From an uncultured Pelosinus sp. (GTDB lineage Bacteria; Bacillota; Negativicutes; UMGS1260): a stretch of 18,455 nucleotides of DNA. The DNA lies in the NCBI GenBank assembly GCA_900550105.1, contig URQW01000054.1, forward strand, positions 1 through 18,455. The letters run 5' to 3'. Position numbers and translations under genes: made by a program. A model generated the notes under the pieces. It was not told the DNA's origin. It searched no databases and worked only from the letters and a program-made list of their open reading frames with translations. Shown piece after piece: positions 8,513-14,765 of this stretch (positions are counted from its first letter, which is position 1; each line of letters opens with the position of its first letter).

Positions 8513-9028
8513 TCACTTTTCTTGTATCAACCGACTTAAAATTGCAAGTCGCGGATCAATAGATTCTTGATTACAATTACAGCTCTGTTCATTGCGGTTT
8601 ACACCACAAACAGGACATAAACCAAGGCAAGCGTCGCTGCAAAGCGGTTGAAGCGGTTCGTTCAGCAGCAAATTCTCTCGGACAAGTTCATCAATATCAA
8701 TGAAGTCACCTTCATAAATAATACAATCAGCTTCTCCGAGTCCCTGACTTAAGGGTTGATTCGCTTCGCGAAAGTCTTCCGCAAAAGAAATCGTTTCTTG
8801 CCGTTCAAAAAAAGTCAAACAGCGGTTGCACTCATAAGCGGCCTGCGCCGTAATCGTCCCAGCAATAGTAAGACGGTCGCCTAGGTTTGTGACTTCGCCC
8901 TTGACGATAATATCCCCATTTTTATAAGGGTGCTGGCCATCTATGTTGAGCTTCTCCGCGGCGGTAACAAAAGAAAATTCTTGTCTGCCACCCAACTCTT
9001 TTTTAGCTTGCACTACAGAAATAAGCAT
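8513..9028 (-). CDS. yceD: YceD / DUF177 family protein
   Basis: The 171-residue protein belongs to the YceD (DUF177) family, encoded next to rpmF in most bacteria and in plants implicated in 23S rRNA accumulation; its bacterial role is not firmly settled. Visible features are a central CNRC pair (AAYECNRCLTFFE), the acidic DEADCIIYEGDFIDIDELVRE-type segment, and a C-terminal cysteine cluster (CSDACLGLCPVCG, CNC) that probably binds zinc. I chose ATG at 9028 because GAGGTG precedes it; the GTG at 9037 belongs to that site. Confidence 0.9.
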   Translation of the reverse strand: MLISVVQAKKELGGRQEFSFVTAAEKLNIDGQHPYKNGDIIVKGEVTNLGDRLTIAGTITAQAAYECNRCLTFFERQETISFAEDFREANQPLSQGLGEADCIIYEGDFIDIDELVRENLLLNEPLQPLCSDACLGLCPVCGVNRNEQSCNCNQESIDPRLAILSRLIQEK

Positions 9029-9051
9029 AATGCTCACCTCAACATTTCTAT

Positions 9052-9080
9052 ATTATAGCCAGTCAAAAAAGGTTTGTCAA
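9052..9080 (-). promoter_or_regulatory. Consensus sigma-A promoter of yceD-rpmF
   Basis: Minus strand: -35 TTGACA (9080-9075), a 17-base spacer and -10 TATAAT (9057-9052), a perfect match to consensus. It lies 24 bases before the yceD start, so the leader is short. Confidence 0.92.
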
Positions 9081-9089
9081 GCAAAAAGA

Positions 9090-9118
9090 CTTGACTGAGA
9101 AAACGGCTTAGCCGTTGC
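9090..9118 (-). terminator. Weak terminator-like hairpin at the ackA stop codon
   Basis: AACGGC-TTA-GCCGTT (9103-9117) forms a 6-bp stem whose loop is the ackA stop codon. On the minus strand it is followed by TTTCTC. It may partly end the ackA transcript ahead of the yceD promoter. Confidence 0.35.
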
Positions 9119-10304
9119 AAATTGCTTTTGTATCACGGGCAATAACCAGTTCTTCATTGGTAGGAATAAGGAGAACGGTAACTTTCGAATCGTCAGTGCT
9201 AACTTTTGTTTCTTTACCGCGAACATTATTCTTCTCTGCATCAACACAAATACCCATGAATTCTAAGCCTTCACAAATACTAGCTCGCATCGAAGCCGAA
9301 TTTTCACCAAGACCTGCCGTAAATACAACGACATCAACTCCGCCCATAGCAGCGGCATAAGCGCCGATATATTTACGAACACGATAAGCAAACATATCCA
9401 GAGCAAGTTTAGCCCGACTATTATTTTCGTTGGCAGCTTCTTCAATGTCTCTAAAGTCGCTCGAAACGCCGGAAATTCCCAGAACACCTGATTCTTTATT
9501 CAGGTAAGCATCTACTTCGGCACTTGTCATATTGGCTTTTTTCATAAGGAAAGAAATAATCGCGGGATCAATGGAACCACTGCGAGTTCCCATTAAAAGA
9601 CCATCAAGCGGCGTAAAGCCCATGCTTGTATCCATGCAGGCGCCATTTTTTACCGCTGCAATACTAGAACCATTGCCCAAATGGCAAGTAATAATTTTCA
9701 ATTCATTCAAAGGTTTACCAAGCAAAGTTGCCGCACGCTGTGAGACAAATTTATGGGATGTGCCATGGAAACCATAACGGCGCAAGCCATATTTTTCATA
9801 GGCTTCATAGGGAAGACCATAGAGGAAAGTATGTTTAGGCATCGTCTGATGGAAAGCAGTATCAAAAACAGCAATATGAGGCACATTAGGCATAACTTCT
9901 TTGCAGGCATTGATTCCGGCAATATTAGGAGGATTATGAAGCGGCGCCATATCAATACACTCTTCGATGCCTTTCATTACTTCTGGTGTAATGAGAACAG
10001 ATTTCGTGAATTTTTCACCGCCATGAGCAACACGATGACCAACAGCATTAATTTCATCCATGCTTTTTAATACGCCATATTCAGGATTTACAAAAGCATT
10101 TAGGACTAATTTAATACCAACAGTGTGCGTCGGAATATCTGTTTTAATAACTACTTTGTCATGACCAGCTGGCTGATGCGTAAGAACCGCCCCATCAAGA
10201 CCAATTCTTTCCACCAAACCTTTGGCAATAACAGATTCGTCGTTCATATTCACAAGCTGATATTTAATCGACGAGCTACCACAATTTACAACTAATACAT
10301 TCAT
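9108..10304 (-). CDS. ackA: Acetate kinase
   Basis: This enzyme interconverts acetyl phosphate + ADP and acetate + ATP, the last energy-yielding step of acetate fermentation. The 398-residue protein has NCGSSSIKYQL at the N terminus, GHRVAHGGEKF with the substrate Arg, RRYGFHGTSHKFV with the catalytic His, CHLGNGSSIAA for phosphate binding, GTRSGSIDPAI and TAGLGENSASMR. AAGGAGG lies seven bases before the ATG. No pta is adjacent. It is transcribed away from tmcAL; the shared 180-base gap holds their promoters. Confidence 0.98.
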   Translation of the reverse strand: MNVLVVNCGSSSIKYQLVNMNDESVIAKGLVERIGLDGAVLTHQPAGHDKVVIKTDIPTHTVGIKLVLNAFVNPEYGVLKSMDEINAVGHRVAHGGEKFTKSVLITPEVMKGIEECIDMAPLHNPPNIAGINACKEVMPNVPHIAVFDTAFHQTMPKHTFLYGLPYEAYEKYGLRRYGFHGTSHKFVSQRAATLLGKPLNELKIITCHLGNGSSIAAVKNGACMDTSMGFTPLDGLLMGTRSGSIDPAIISFLMKKANMTSAEVDAYLNKESGVLGISGVSSDFRDIEEAANENNSRAKLALDMFAYRVRKYIGAYAAAMGGVDVVVFTAGLGENSASMRASICEGLEFMGICVDAEKNNVRGKETKVSTDDSKVTVLLIPTNEELVIARDTKAICNG

Positions 10305-10486
10305 AAAAAAATCCTCCTTAGTAACCTAATCTACAAACTAACTCCATAAACTTCGACAGCAAAAGCAAATATCCTTTCCTAAAAATACTTTTTCTTTTAT
10401 GTAATCGCAATTTATTTTGTTATACTATATTTTAGTATACTAAGAAGAAATCATCTATATATCCGTTCATATCAGGGGGATTGTTT
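10305..10486. promoter_or_regulatory. Divergent ackA / tmcAL control region
   Basis: For ackA (minus strand), TTGCGA and TATTTT with a 17-base spacer are a plausible sigma-A promoter near 10379-10407. For tmcAL, TATACT boxes occur near 10424 and 10434, within a 7-bp dyad TATACTA-N5-TAGTATA; I cannot pair either with a good -35. TGTCGAA (minus strand, 10358-10352) equals the Spo0A-box core but is isolated. Confidence 0.45.
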
Positions 10487-11722
10487 ATGAATGCAGTAGG
10501 TATTATCGCGGAATATAATCCTTTTCATAAAGGCCATGCCTATCATATCGAGCAGGCTAAAAAAAGTTCCCAAAGAGAAACTGTCGTTGTCGTCATGAGC
10601 GGATCTTTCGTACAGCGTGGCGAACCTGCCTTATTTGACAAATGGTTACGAGCAAAAATGGCCCTTTGCGGCGGAGCTGATCTTATCATCGAGCTCCCCA
10701 CGGTGTTTGCCCTGCGCAGTGCTCAGTATTTTGCCGAAGGCGCTATTTCCTTGCTACACCGACTTGGTTCGGTAAGCCATGTTTGTTTTGGCGCCGAAAC
10801 ACCTGATGAAAAACAGTTAAGCGAAGCGGCTAAAATGCTTGACGACCCACACCTAAGCAAGCTCCTATCAGAAAGGATGCGCAACTTCGGCCTGAGCTAT
10901 GCAGCGGCGCTTGCAGAACTTCTCACAGCTGAATTAGACTTTTCGCTTTCACCCAATAATATTTTAGCTATCGAATATATGCGAGCCATTCGAAAACTCG
11001 CCCCCACTTTAAAGCCTTTACCAATTCTAAGAACAACAGAGTATCATAACGTAGCCATAAACCAGCCGATTGTCAGCGCCAGTGCAATTCGCCAAGCTTT
11101 ATACCATAAACAAGAAAGCCCACAATGGCAAGAAACACTGCCAACTAGTGTTCTCACTTTAATCCAGCATGCATTACAAGAAAACAGCAAGTTTCCGCGA
11201 TTGGAAAATTTATCATTGCCGCTTTTAACGCTTCTTCGCACTCATCCGCCGCACTTTTTTCATGACCAAGCAGAAATCACTGAAGGACTGGAATATAAAA
11301 TACAAAAAGCTGCCAAAGAGGCAACTTCTTGGGATTCCTTCTTTGCTAAGATTATGACGAAACGCTATCCACCAGCAAAGTTACGTCGTATTTTACTGTA
11401 TCTATTACTAAACGTGTCTCAGAAAACACTGCAAAAAGCCGATGAGCAAGGTCCGCTTTATAGTCGAGTTTTAGCCTTTAATGATCAAGGAAGATGCTTT
11501 TTACGAGAAGCCAAACACACTGCTTCTATTCCATTCATTTTAAAAACAGCACAATTTCTAGCAAGTAACAACTTCGCTTCCGACTTATCACCGCTTCAGC
11601 AAATGCTATCCATCGATATAGCAGCAACAGATATCTACAACCTGTCCTTCCCTGAAACAGCTTGGCAATCAGGCGGTCAAGACTATCGCCGTTCTCCTTA
11701 TTATCAACGGAAAAGGGAATAA
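10487..11722 (+). CDS. tmcAL: tRNA-Met cytidine acetate ligase (YlbM)
   Basis: TmcAL (YlbM) makes N4-acetylcytidine at the wobble position of elongator tRNA-Met, using ATP and acetate through acetyl-adenylate. The 411 residues begin MNAVGIIAEYNPFHKGHAYHI. That stretch contains the HxGH nucleotidyltransferase motif (HKGH), followed by VVMSGSFVQRGEPA and SPNNILAIEYMRAI as in the family. I chose ATG at 10487 with AGGGGG upstream; TTG at 10481 is too close to that site. It is divergent from ackA and upstream of ylbJ, the same neighbour as in Bacillus. Confidence 0.93.
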   Translation: MNAVGIIAEYNPFHKGHAYHIEQAKKSSQRETVVVVMSGSFVQRGEPALFDKWLRAKMALCGGADLIIELPTVFALRSAQYFAEGAISLLHRLGSVSHVCFGAETPDEKQLSEAAKMLDDPHLSKLLSERMRNFGLSYAAALAELLTAELDFSLSPNNILAIEYMRAIRKLAPTLKPLPILRTTEYHNVAINQPIVSASAIRQALYHKQESPQWQETLPTSVLTLIQHALQENSKFPRLENLSLPLLTLLRTHPPHFFHDQAEITEGLEYKIQKAAKEATSWDSFFAKIMTKRYPPAKLRRILLYLLLNVSQKTLQKADEQGPLYSRVLAFNDQGRCFLREAKHTASIPFILKTAQFLASNNFASDLSPLQQMLSIDIAATDIYNLSFPETAWQSGGQDYRRSPYYQRKRE

Positions 11723-11781
11723 CATGATTCGACTACCAATATAATAGGTAATGAAATTCCAAGAACGAAGGAGGCGGGTAC

Positions 11782-12062
11782 ATGGCCCCATTTATACAAA
11801 AAAGCTATCGCAAACATTGTTTTGCTTACTTCCTAGCCTTGTTCTCTTGTTTTATGACGTTAGCCATGGTTGTTTACCCTAAAGAAGCCTTTGAATCAGC
11901 TGTAATGGGTTTAAATTTGTGGTGGAATGTAGTATTCCCCGCCCTGCTACCATTCTTTGTCTTGTCAGAAATCCTTATGGGTTTTGGCATAGTCCATTTT
12001 ATCGGTGTACTATTAGAGCCTTTAATGCGGCCTTTATTTAATGTTCCGGGAGTTGGCGCTTT
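11782..12062 (+). pseudogene. ylbJ: ylbJ 5' part, interrupted by the element
   Basis: The first 93 codons and part of codon 94 of YlbJ, a polytopic membrane protein of the nucleoside-recognition/Gate fold. In Bacillus it is a sigma-E-dependent sporulation gene. An AAGGAGG Shine-Dalgarno precedes ATG 11782. Two membrane segments are visible (FAYFLALFSCFMTLAMVVYP and VVFPALLPFFVLSEILM-GF). The text then reaches PLMRPLFNVPGVGA and breaks at GCT-TT. Reading into the insert adds an unrelated tail, STPVCLTGTIIPRYLSRC, with a stop at 12162, overlapping the end of recA. The gene is not decayed: joined to 16247-17201 it forms 411 codons without a stop. I therefore call it interrupted, not dead. Confidence 0.93.
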
Positions 12063-12083
12063 AGCGTCAACTCCTGTTTGCCT
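12049..12083. repeat. Left attachment site (attL), a near-perfect palindrome
   Basis: The halves GGAGTTGGCGCT (12049-12060) and AGCGTCAACTCC (12063-12074) flank the central TT (12061-12062) and are reverse complements at 11 of 12 positions. The left half is ylbJ coding sequence; the right half belongs to the insert. The shared core GCTTT is 12058-12062. Confidence 0.85.
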
Positions 12084-12094
12084 TACGGGAACGA

Positions 12095-13174
12095 TTATTC
12101 CTCGCTATCTTTCTCGTTGTCTTTTTCAATATCATCACTACCAATTGTCTCTACTACACTGATTTTACTTACTAATAATTTTTCACGAATGGCCTGTTCA
12201 ATGCTTTCCATTAATTCAGGATTTTCTTTTAACGTCTGCTTGGCATTTTCTCGGCCTTGACCCAGACGATGATCACCATAGGAAAACCAAGTACCACTTT
12301 TCGCTATAATATCAAGTTCTACGCCTAAATCAATGGCACTACCTGTCCTAGAGATCCCTTCGCCATAAACAATATCAAATTCAGCAGTCCGAAAGGGTGG
12401 CGCTACCTTATTCTTTACCACCTTTACTTTTGTCCGATTCCCAATCACGTCATTGCCGTTTTTAATGGCTTCCCCTTTGCGAACCTCCATGCGGATAGAA
12501 GCATAAAACTTCAAGGCTCGGCCACCTGTAGTAACCTCAGGATTGCCAAACATTACACCCACTTTTTCACGAATTTGATTAATAAAAATAACAGTACAAC
12601 GTGACTTACTCACGATCCCCGTAAGTTTTCTTAGTGCCTGTGACATGAGTCGGGCATGAAGCCCCACATGGGAATCGCCCATTTCCCCTTCAATTTCCGC
12701 TTTGGGTACAAGCGCGGCTACAGAATCAATAACAATGAGATCAATGGCAGAACTGCGAACAAGAGCATCCGCAATATCCAATGCCTGCTCACCGAAATCG
12801 GGCTGTGAAATCAGTAAGTTTTCAATATCTACACCTAATGCACGAGCATATGTCGGGTCAAGCGCATGCTCCGCATCAATAAACGCAGCAATGCCGCCTA
12901 GTTTCTGCACTTCAGCAATCATATGCAAACTGACCGTCGTTTTTCCTGATGACTCTGGTCCATAAACCTCAATGCAACGTCCTCGGGGAATTCCACCTAC
13001 CCCTAAAGCCAAATCCAATGATAAGGCCCCAGTGGGAATCACTTCAATATTCATTTTGTCAGCCGCTTCGCCCAGTTTCATAATCGAACCGTCGCCAAAA
13101 TCTTTTTTTATCTTTCTTAATGCCGCCTCTAAGGCATTTTCTTTATTTAGGCCTTTATCCATACGTTCTACCAC
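12095..13174 (-). CDS. recA: RecA recombinase, full length, inside the ylbJ element
   Basis: RecA is an ATP-dependent strand-exchange protein and LexA co-protease. All the key parts are present in the 359 residues: Walker A GPESSGKTT, Walker B LIVIDSVAALVP, loop L1 EIEGEMGDSHVGLHARLM, FINQIREKVGVMFGNPE (L2), TTGGRALKFYASIRMEVR and an acidic tail (DDIEKDNEKDSEE). I chose GTG at 13174 because GGAGG lies eight bases upstream; ATG at 13162 is the other option and has no such site. It is transcribed against ylbJ. Its stop is only about 33 bases from the attL centre. It has its own promoter and SOS box. recX and cinA, common recA neighbours, are absent. Nothing shows decay. It may be the chromosome's only recA or a second copy; the window cannot tell. 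Confidence 0.97.
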   Translation of the reverse strand: MVERMDKGLNKENALEAALRKIKKDFGDGSIMKLGEAADKMNIEVIPTGALSLDLALGVGGIPRGRCIEVYGPESSGKTTVSLHMIAEVQKLGGIAAFIDAEHALDPTYARALGVDIENLLISQPDFGEQALDIADALVRSSAIDLIVIDSVAALVPKAEIEGEMGDSHVGLHARLMSQALRKLTGIVSKSRCTVIFINQIREKVGVMFGNPEVTTGGRALKFYASIRMEVRKGEAIKNGNDVIGNRTKVKVVKNKVAPPFRTAEFDIVYGEGISRTGSAIDLGVELDIIAKSGTWFSYGDHRLGQGRENAKQTLKENPELMESIEQAIREKLLVSKISVVETIGSDDIEKDNEKDSEE

Positions 13175-13192
13175 TCTCAACGCCTCCACACA

Positions 13193-13204
13193 GAACATTT
13201 GTTC
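13193..13204. promoter_or_regulatory. LexA (SOS) box of recA
   Basis: GAAC-ATTT-GTTC is a perfect match to the Gram-positive LexA core GAACN4GTTC. It lies eight bases downstream of the recA -10 and 18 bases before the GTG start, overlapping the expected transcription start. RecA is thus expected to be damage-inducible and self-limiting through LexA. Confidence 0.9.
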
Positions 13205-13211
13205 GATTTTT

Positions 13212-13240
13212 ATTATAAGAGCAAAACAAAAAAAATGCAA
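13212..13240 (-). promoter_or_regulatory. Sigma-A promoter of recA
   Basis: Minus strand: -35 TTGCAT (13240-13235), a 17-base spacer and -10 TATAAT (13217-13212), directly upstream of the LexA box. Confidence 0.85.
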
Positions 13241-13423
13241 GAGTTAAAACAAAATTTCAAATTTTCATTGACATAAACCGCTAAAATATAGCAATATATT
13301 AACTAGCAATAAAAATTTTATTTTGAAAAGTTTATTTAAAGAAGCTTTTAAAAATATTTTGATTGTTTTTTAGTATACTGCAAGAAACAGTACATTTTTA
13401 AATTAAAGTGAGTTGATTATAAA
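13241..13423. other. AT-rich gap upstream of recA and the 60-residue ORF
   Basis: The gap between the recA promoter and the small plus-strand ORF is very AT-rich. A TATACT box (13374-13379) could be a -10 for the small ORF, but I find no -35 at 16-18 bases. A mother-cell-type reading (AAATATT at 13352-13358, 15 bases, then TATACTGC) is partial at best. No RNA gene is evident. Confidence 0.35.
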
Positions 13424-13606
13424 ATGTTTGATAGTGACAAGGTTGACCCATTAAAAAAGGAAATGGAAATAACTTATCTAAACGAGCTGAATCATGTTGT
13501 AGCTGAAAAAGAAGCATTACGTAAAATTATTACATTTTACAACAGCGATGGAAATTTGGAAAAAACAATTATCAATGTACGTTTTTCTCTTGATATGGAC
13601 TGGTGA
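13424..13606 (+). CDS. Small protein, 60 residues; weak Spo0E-like resemblance
   Basis: I do not recognise this protein firmly. It is mostly helical and charged: a segment around NELNHVVAEKEALRKIITFY, then NLEKTIINVRFSLDMDW. The spacing of LR to a late SLDMD resembles the Spo0E family, whose phosphatases carry LR then SxxxD about 22 residues later and act on Spo0A-P. The C terminus ends two residues after that motif, so the match is weak. The upstream site is poor (AAAGTGAG), but a strong terminator follows directly, which supports a real transcript. A recombination directionality factor is another possibility, because excision by large serine recombinases needs one and such factors are often about 60 residues. 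Confidence 0.55.
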   Translation: MFDSDKVDPLKKEMEITYLNELNHVVAEKEALRKIITFYNSDGNLEKTIINVRFSLDMDW

Positions 13607-13760
13607 TATGCGATAAATTTTCGTCTGTGACTCCACTACACAGACGATTTTTCATTTCGTTCTTCATTAACCGACGTTGAGCGGCCAGTAACAGTAAGAA
13701 AACCGCTGTTTTGCCATAGGTTGATTCTTCATCTACATAAAACATTGTTTTTTCTTGCAT
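13572..13760 (-). CDS. Small unknown protein, 62 residues
   Basis: I do not recognise this protein. The start at about 13760 is supported by a strong AAAGGAGG seven bases upstream; an in-frame GTG further up falls inside that site. The sequence MQEKTMFYVDEESTYGKTAV leads to a hydrophobic run FLLLLAA, then a basic stretch RRLMKNEMKNRL. It converges on and overlaps the 60-residue ORF by about 35 bases, and the terminator hairpin of that ORF lies inside its coding sequence. It is divergent from the J-domain gene. It may be a directionality factor or a regulator. The strong ribosome site is the main evidence. My direct base count places the start within one base of this position. Confidence 0.55.
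   Translation of the reverse strand: MQEKTMFYVDEESTYGKTAVFLLLLAAQRRLMKNEMKNRLCSGVTDENLSHITSPYQEKNVH
13621..13652 (+). terminator. Terminator of the 60-residue ORF
   Basis: A perfect 9-bp stem, TCGTCTGTG / CACAGACGA (13621-13629, 13639-13647) with a 9-base loop, is followed by TTTTT. It lies 14 bases after the stop of the plus-strand small ORF and inside the opposite ORF. Confidence 0.85.
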
Positions 13761-13825
13761 AAATGATCCTCCTTTCACCTCTTACTAACATAGCAAAAAA
13801 AATTTAAAATATGATGGTGATTTCT

Positions 13826-14632
13826 ATGCTAGGCAATTATTATGAAATTCTGGAACTTTCCCCAAAGGCTTCACCAGAAGAAATTCAAAAAGCCTATCGC
13901 CGTCTTGTAAAAAAACATCATCCTGATATCTCTACAGACAAAGAAGCGGCAACAGCAAAAATGGCCCAGTTAAATCAAGCTTACGAAATCTTATCTGATC
14001 CGATAAAACGACAAGCTTTTGATGCGCAACTCTTGAGCCTTAAAGCAGTAAAACAAACAAAGCGTCGTCCCCATCGTGCTGCCTCCAAAAGCTTCATTCG
14101 GCGAAACACAGGCCTTTCCTACGGCGTCGCCGCCTTATGTCTGCTCTTTATTTTTTATGTTTTATCAGTTGACAAACCCCAGACTCCCTCCGAATCAAAT
14201 CAAGCGACAGCAACCAGTACAGCACTGTTCAAAGGAGAAAAAGGAAAAACAAATATTCTTACCCAATTACTGCCCCAAGATGCGTCGACAAAACAAGCAG
14301 GAAATCATTCTATTACTATCGCAAATCGCCAATCATCCTTGCCGCTATATGGCCGTCTTTGGCTGCTATCGGGCACACCGCAGCCAGTTAGGGCTTTCAC
14401 AATTCGAGCGGGTGAGCAGCTTATACTAGATCGACTCACTCCGGGAAATTATGAAATACACTATATGTATCTTTACGAAGAAAAGCCAGCAGCGACAGCT
14501 TTTAAAACTCAGCCCTTTCTTCTTGTCGCCAAAGAAGTCCCGAATGAAACAACAAAAGACTTTATGATTGAATTGATTTTGCCACAACCAGCCACTTCAC
14601 CACCCTATCCTTTAGATCGCGACGCCCTATAG
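13826..14632 (+). CDS. Membrane-anchored J-domain protein
   Basis: J domains stimulate DnaK (Hsp70) ATPase. This 268-residue protein has an N-terminal J domain (residues 3-68, YYEILELSPKASPEEIQKAY, with HPD at 32-34). A basic linker follows (KRRPHRAASKSFIRR), then one membrane segment (about 97-117, YGVAALCLLFIFYVLSV) and an outside domain of about 150 residues. The outer domain opens with a Ser/Thr/Gln-rich stretch and ends in a beta-rich part (YGRLWLLSGTPQPVRAFTIR, GNYEIHYMYLY). It has no G/F region or zinc finger, so it is not DnaJ itself. The topology puts the J domain in the cytoplasm. ATG 13826 is chosen by the J-domain start, with GGTGAT upstream. A terminator follows 15 bases after the stop. 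Its role in the element is unknown. Confidence 0.85.
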   Translation: MLGNYYEILELSPKASPEEIQKAYRRLVKKHHPDISTDKEAATAKMAQLNQAYEILSDPIKRQAFDAQLLSLKAVKQTKRRPHRAASKSFIRRNTGLSYGVAALCLLFIFYVLSVDKPQTPSESNQATATSTALFKGEKGKTNILTQLLPQDASTKQAGNHSITIANRQSSLPLYGRLWLLSGTPQPVRAFTIRAGEQLILDRLTPGNYEIHYMYLYEEKPAATAFKTQPFLLVAKEVPNETTKDFMIELILPQPATSPPYPLDRDAL

Positions 14633-14646
14633 TAAAAAAACTAAGA

Positions 14647-14680
14647 GCCGCCTGATAACCAGGCGGCGTTTTTATTTTGT
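14647..14680 (+). terminator. Terminator after the J-domain gene
   Basis: GCCGCCTG-ATAAC-CAGGCGGC (14647-14667) is a perfect 8-bp GC-rich stem followed by GTTTTTATTTT. It separates the J-domain gene from the recombinase, which must then have its own promoter. Confidence 0.9.
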
Positions 14681-14719
14681 AAAAAGTCTTTAAAATGATT
14701 CTCAGCCCGCTAAGTGCAT

Positions 14720-14728
14720 CATAAGTTA
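14720..14728 (+). promoter_or_regulatory. Possible mother-cell sigma -10 (CATAnnnTA) before the recombinase
   Basis: CATAAGTTA fits the sigma-K -10 consensus CATAnnnTA and is close to the sigma-E form CATACANT. It lies 37 bases before the recombinase ATG. I find no matching -35 (AC at 16-17 bases for sigma-K, or ATATT for sigma-E), so this is a lead, not a call. Confidence 0.25.
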
Positions 14729-14765
14729 ATAAAAACCCTGAAAATCTACAAAGGGGGACCTCAGC

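Noticed and set aside
10352..10358. Spo0A box TGTCGAA upstream of ackA
   Set aside because: A single 7-base match downstream of the likely promoter, with no second box; expected by chance at this rate.
11723..11781. Dedicated promoter for ylbJ (TATAAT at 11740-11745)
   Set aside because: No -35 at the right distance and no sigma-E pair; the 59-base gap also allows cotranscription with tmcAL.
12078..13247. Plus-strand open frames across recA
   Set aside because: Antisense shadows of strongly conserved recA sequence; no start signals.
14076..14429. 117-residue alternate-frame ORF within the J-domain gene
   Set aside because: Same strand but another frame inside a clear J-domain protein; no ribosome site or recognisable family.
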